From positions 1-64,000 of the IMG/VR virus record IMGVR_UViG_3300044615_000409: a DNA stretch of 64,000 nucleotides; one strand, 5' to 3'. Both the position numbers and the translations under genes were made by a program. This document shows, one piece after another, positions 60,437 to 64,000 of the stretch. This stretch comes from a virus. The notes under the pieces were generated by a model, which ran no database searches, was not told the DNA's origin, and saw only the letters and a program-made list of their open reading frames with translations. Within the stretch, counting starts at the first letter, position 1, and each line of letters begins with the position of its first letter.

Positions 60437-61880
60437 GTTTCTCAAGCGTAAATGGATACCTGGCTTCTTTATAATATGCTTTTCGTTGTGTCAGATGGCG
60501 CTTGGCAAATTTACAGTCACTAGTGATATCCCAAATCTCTACCTGATCTTTATCTTCTGCCTTACGTATGCCTCGTCCAATACTTTGTATAACGCGGACA
60601 AAGCTCTTTCCGGGCTCAATAAGAACCAGATTAAAAATACGAGGGATATTAATACCCACACTGGCCACACCATAAGTCGCCACAATAATCTTTTTATCAC
60701 TAGTCTTAACTTCATCGTATTCTTCTTTTCTTTCTGTGAGTTTCGTCTCACCGCTGATGAATACTGCATCATCTAACCTTTCTATAAGTTCTCTACCTGC
60801 ATTTACGCGGTCAACTAATACCAATGTGTTGCCGCTATCTTTTATCTTATCAATCAATGCGGCGATCTTATCTAATCGTTTTTCATCTTCAAGCAAATGT
60901 TTCAATTCGCTTTGATAGTTTGTGAATTCTACCCCGTCTTTCAATTGCACGATGTTCACATGACATTGTGCTAACACACCCTTCTCTTGCAATTCAGCCG
61001 CGCTGAGTTTGCCTATCACGGGTCCTAGACTTACTAGCAATGATACTTGTTCATACACAGCCTTAGGTATAGTTCCAGTCAGACCCCAGCGAATAGGGAT
61101 ATGGCTGAAAGGACCTGTTAATAGTTGTTTCAATGCATCAGCCTTGGCCATATGTACCTCGTCAACCATGACACAAACAACATCCTCGATGAACTCTTTG
61201 ATGTTGACTTCTGCTTCACCTGCTTTAGTGTTCTTCAATAAGTTATTGAGGCTCTGCCAAGTACAGATAGTATGCTGTTTATTATATTCTTTTCTGTCAC
61301 CGAAGTATACACCAACATCTAAACCAAGATTGATATAGTCTGCTTCAGTCTGTACCACAAGGCTCTTGTTAGGCACGATGACGATAGTTCGCCCATATAT
61401 TTCTACACTCTTTGATAGAGCCGCAGTCATGATAGTCTTACCTGCACCAGTCGCTACCTCTTGAATGCATTGTGGATTCTTCAAAAAGTTGTTGACGATC
61501 TCTACCTGATAATCACGTAGCAGAATTGGCTTACCCGCCTCGACATGATTTTTAGGCCATACACATTCAGAAAACGAATCCACGGACACTTCAGCGAAAC
61601 TGAAACTAGTCCGATATTCGCGCATGTCTACTAATTCAATATCGTAGTCGTACTCTTCTAGTATAGGAACGATATCAGGAATCAAGTTGACATATGTGCT
61701 ACCGGCCAAACTACAATAACTAACCTTACCATTCCATCTACCGAGGCGTACCGCGGGCAGATAACGTGCGCCGGGTACTTCATGCTCAAACTTGCGCATC
61801 AATGCCTTACGGCAATCTAACTCAAGACCTTCTATCTTGATGTTAACTTCATCTTTAATTATTATTTTTGCTTCTCTCAT
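60426..61880 (-). CDS. uvsW: UvsW recombination helicase
   Basis: A 484-residue SF2 helicase: Q-type motif LRDYQVEIVNNFL (about 121-133), Walker A VATGAGKT (142-149), DEVH box (240-243), motif III LTGTIPK, motif V VATYGVASVGINIPR and motif VI QSIGRGIRK near the C-terminus. The N-terminal 100 residues form the UvsW DNA-binding domain (ARYLPAVRLGRWNGKVSYC). UvsW unwinds R-loops and branched DNA and switches T4 from origin- to recombination-dependent replication. T4 UvsW is 503 residues. Its ATG overlaps the stop of the 61877 gene by 4 nt. Confidence 0.95.
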   Translation of the reverse strand: MREAKIIIKDEVNIKIEGLELDCRKALMRKFEHEVPGARYLPAVRLGRWNGKVSYCSLAGSTYVNLIPDIVPILEEYDYDIELVDMREYRTSFSFAEVSVDSFSECVWPKNHVEAGKPILLRDYQVEIVNNFLKNPQCIQEVATGAGKTIMTAALSKSVEIYGRTIVIVPNKSLVVQTEADYINLGLDVGVYFGDRKEYNKQHTICTWQSLNNLLKNTKAGEAEVNIKEFIEDVVCVMVDEVHMAKADALKQLLTGPFSHIPIRWGLTGTIPKAVYEQVSLLVSLGPVIGKLSAAELQEKGVLAQCHVNIVQLKDGVEFTNYQSELKHLLEDEKRLDKIAALIDKIKDSGNTLVLVDRVNAGRELIERLDDAVFISGETKLTERKEEYDEVKTSDKKIIVATYGVASVGINIPRIFNLVLIEPGKSFVRVIQSIGRGIRKAEDKDQVEIWDITSDCKFAKRHLTQRKAYYKEARYPFTLEKLDY

Positions 61881-62869
61881 TTGATCTCTACCGGTGTAGA
61901 ATTAGTTAAATCAATCACTTTATCAATCTTTTTCATGTCCATCGTTCCTGCTCTAGACGACATAGTTTTAAGTAGTACCCCGTTATGATTTGTACTTTCA
62001 ATAACATTTGAGGTTATTCCTTCCTTAAGTAATTTGATCTTTAGCATATTGTGTATGACTTTATTATATAGTACTTCTTTGGCAGTAAAAACGTGTTCTA
62101 CTTCTAGTAATTTTAGCCATTCTATCAACTTGTCTATATTCGTCAAATCACTAGTGACAAAATAAGAACTGGCAAAAACTTTCAACGGCGTATCGCAAAT
62201 TTCATTCGATATACAAATACCATATTGAGACAACTTGTACAAAGTCTTGGGATCATCGTCTAAGTGAATGTCTTTGATCGCATTACAAAGATGTTCATTG
62301 ATAGCAGACACATAGTAAAAACCATTCGTTCTTTTTAATGTAGGTTCCCAACTATAGTTCTCATAACCATCTACCACAGACAATAAGTTTTTGCACTCCG
62401 AAGAAAAATTTACAGTGTCAAAATATTCTTTTACAGAATTGACTGCTATCTTTAGCGCATAGGTTGAATACGTAGATTGATATACCTTTTTATCTTTGTC
62501 CCATACAAAGGTATTATCGGGCACTCCACGAAACTTAGTAACAAACTTAGTATTAAAAGGACTACGAATATGAATGTTATCCCCTTCTAGATAGACAGTA
62601 GCATCTAGGTATTCTTGAGCAGAATCGATTACAACAACATCCCATTTTAGTTCTAATAATTGTTCTATGTTGTGTCCCAACTTTTTTAATTGACGTTGAT
62701 ATTTTGTGAGCAATTTGTCAAATAATTTATTTTGATTTGTAGTTACCCGACTATTAGACTTCACAATATATTGCATATTATTGAAGAAGCCAAAATCTTT
62801 TTTGCTCAGGTGTACATGTCCAGCAACCATGTAATGAAGTAGGTGTTCTCTCTTTCTGAATATCATCAT
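61877..62869 (-). CDS. Conserved protein upstream of UvsW, possible HARP-like domain
   Basis: A 330-residue protein. A middle segment RSPFNTKFVTKFRGVPDNTFVWDKDKKVYQSTYSTYALKIAVNSVKEYF (about residues 97-146, given here as key elements) has the HARP-like order: a first strand, FRGVP turn, aromatic strand W-D-x-x-x-K-x-[WY], then an A-L helix. HARP domains in SMARCAL1 drive strand annealing. Before it is a helical region (LLTKYQRQLKKLGHNIEQLLELKWDVVVID) and after it a domain with a KMSSRAGTMDMKK tail. ATGA coupling with UvsW suggests a functional pair. The HARP link is by pattern and uncertain. Confidence 0.5.
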   Translation of the reverse strand: MMIFRKREHLLHYMVAGHVHLSKKDFGFFNNMQYIVKSNSRVTTNQNKLFDKLLTKYQRQLKKLGHNIEQLLELKWDVVVIDSAQEYLDATVYLEGDNIHIRSPFNTKFVTKFRGVPDNTFVWDKDKKVYQSTYSTYALKIAVNSVKEYFDTVNFSSECKNLLSVVDGYENYSWEPTLKRTNGFYYVSAINEHLCNAIKDIHLDDDPKTLYKLSQYGICISNEICDTPLKVFASSYFVTSDLTNIDKLIEWLKLLEVEHVFTAKEVLYNKVIHNMLKIKLLKEGITSNVIESTNHNGVLLKTMSSRAGTMDMKKIDKVIDLTNSTPVEIK

Positions 62870-62910
62870 ATCATTTTAATATAATTAATGCCTACATACA
62901 AATAAAAAGG

Positions 62911-62932
62911 AGAGGCCCTTTTCAGGGCCTCT
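62911..62932 (-). terminator. Intrinsic terminator after the AAA ATPase gene
   Basis: AGAGGCCC-TTTTCA-GGGCCTCT (8-bp stem) followed on the minus strand by CCTTTTTATTT. It separates the ATPase operon from the 61877-uvsW operon. Confidence 0.85.
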
Positions 62933-62961
62933 TCAATCCGCGGGCTACGGAGATGAGTCGT

Positions 62962-63999
62962 TTATACCCGCTTCATGACTGTATTCTCAGCAAGATTACG
63001 CCAGTTAGTCGGGCTGATCTTGACGAGATCCGCGATCTTAAGAGCCATGCGCATAGACAACTCGCGCAATCGGGCCTTCTGATCCCACATGAACTGCAAC
63101 ACTTGATCACCTTCATCGAACTGAAAGAAGTAATCACGGAACAGACCACCATCGGTGTCATTGTGAACCTGCTTGATGCGCAACATCTTGTCACGCTCAG
63201 TGTCAATCGTCAAGTCAAGAAAGTGACAACGTGACTGCAACGCTTCCAAGTGATCCTGCAACTTCTTACTCTTCAAGTGATCAAACTTGATGTTCGTAAT
63301 AAAGATACACGAACCATTGAAGTCAAAACTGTCGGGGATGCCTTCGCGGCGCAACATGCTAGAATCACTGTTCCAGTAAATTCTACGGCGCTTGCCACTG
63401 TCAAGTGCGGCCTTGAGAATGTTCAATGCAAGATCATCCATCAACACGCTGTCACAGTCATCGAACACCAATACGTGATTCTTGTCACTATGCTTGAACA
63501 ATGTAGCATAGAGACCCAATGCCGTCATAGCACCCTTGACAATCTCAAACTTGATCGGACGACCCGCGATCTTGTCAAACATAGCAGCCTTCTCCAACTG
63601 CTGTTCAACACCATAACTCTTACCAACGCCCGGAGGGCCTGATACGATCATTGCGCGAATGCCACCGTTAGTAGTCGCGGCAGACATTTCATCAAGAATC
63701 GAAAAGCGGGTACGAATACGTGCCATAGCCTCGTCATCAGTTTCCTGAACGACAGGGGTAGACACAAATGCGGACACTCCTGCAGGTGCCGTCTCACCAC
63801 CAACAAACTCAAAATCACTCATTGATTCTACCTTCACTTTAACGGTGTCGATTGCGATATCAAACTGACCCTCGTTACGAACCGTAATATAATTACCTTT
63901 CTTACCTGACTGAAAGCCTTTGACCAATTTAAACTCAGTGTCAACTACTGTCGAGCCACGATAAGAACCCTTAAAAATACGAACAACTGACATACTCAT
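62962..63999 (-). CDS. AAA+ ATPase (start near the right edge)
   Basis: A 345-residue protein. After an N-terminal beta-rich region (about residues 1-95) it has Walker A GPPGVGKS (121-128), Walker B VLVFDDCDSV (176-185), sensor 1 CIFITNIKFDH and an arginine-rich tail ending RNLAENTVMKRV. This is an AAA+ ATPase conserved in aquatic T4-like phages; MoxR/ClpX-like remodelling is possible, but the partner is unknown. ATGs at 63999 and 63993 are both available at the window edge, so the true start cannot be fixed. Its terminator follows at 62911. Confidence 0.82.
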   Translation of the reverse strand: MSMSVVRIFKGSYRGSTVVDTEFKLVKGFQSGKKGNYITVRNEGQFDIAIDTVKVKVESMSDFEFVGGETAPAGVSAFVSTPVVQETDDEAMARIRTRFSILDEMSAATTNGGIRAMIVSGPPGVGKSYGVEQQLEKAAMFDKIAGRPIKFEIVKGAMTALGLYATLFKHSDKNHVLVFDDCDSVLMDDLALNILKAALDSGKRRRIYWNSDSSMLRREGIPDSFDFNGSCIFITNIKFDHLKSKKLQDHLEALQSRCHFLDLTIDTERDKMLRIKQVHNDTDGGLFRDYFFQFDEGDQVLQFMWDQKARLRELSMRMALKIADLVKISPTNWRNLAENTVMKRV

Positions 64000-64000
64000 C

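Overview
The window is a 64 kb segment of a T4-like myovirus, probably a marine or freshwater one. The evidence is a full set of T4-type genes recognisable by sequence: clamp loader (gp44, probable gp62), helicase gp41, primase gp61, UvsW, DexA-type exonuclease, dNMP kinase gp1, neck and tail proteins gp13-, gp14- and gp15-like, sheath gp18, tube gp19, a tube-initiator-like protein, head completion gp4 and small terminase gp16. T4-type late promoter boxes ([GACT]ATAAATA) precede many of the virion genes. Composition is AT-rich by eye. No photosynthesis genes, tRNAs, integrase or CRISPR array were seen. Gene repertoire (PhoH, MazG, BI-1, IscA, 2OG oxygenase, long collagen-like fibres) resembles T4-like phages of low-GC aquatic bacteria; the host cannot be named from this window.

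Layout. 1-7058: host-takeover and replication-accessory genes (DnaJ, holin-like protein, PhoH, gp44, BI-1, GroES-like, a DnaE-like fragment). 7062-19900: about 13 kb of giant fibre genes, including Ig-like and collagen-like proteins. 20007-29814: internal head protein candidates, gp16, gp4, tube initiator-like, gp19 and a very long gp18. 29939-35284: HNH-like protein, gp1, a glycosyltransferase-like protein, gp13-like neck protein, a MutH-like nuclease, MazG and a hypothetical gene. 35386-38943: a plus-strand island of gp14-like, gp15-like and Nudix. 38971-43056: more structural genes including another modular fibre. 43100-51174: RecB-like exonuclease, SGNH hydrolase, IscA, a second glycosyltransferase-like protein, candidate internal head proteins and a ligase-motif protein. 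51213-54898: gp41, gp61 and a structural gene. 54878-60401: peptide deformylase, a second DnaE-like fragment, DexA-like exonuclease, five small related proteins, 2OG oxygenase, probable gp62 and hypotheticals. 60426-63999: UvsW, a possible HARP-like protein and an AAA ATPase.

How it fits together. Most genes lie on the minus strand in tight ATGA-coupled operons. Early and middle genes appear to use sigma70-like promoters; virion genes use T4-type late boxes. Nine genes of both classes have the -10 or late box only 4-7 nt from the start codon, which predicts leaderless mRNAs. The most unusual content is: (i) two separate proteins that together carry the conserved motifs of a bacterial replicative polymerase DnaE palm, split exactly between the GRGS motif and the catalytic aspartates; (ii) a cluster of five small proteins sharing a C-terminal F-x-F-x-D-x3-A-x2-F-x-L-x-W signature; (iii) a modular fibre system in which at least four domain types are reshuffled among six genes; and (iv) short N-terminal peptides ending in [LI]-x-E, resembling T4 capsid-targeting and prohead-protease sites, on five proteins.
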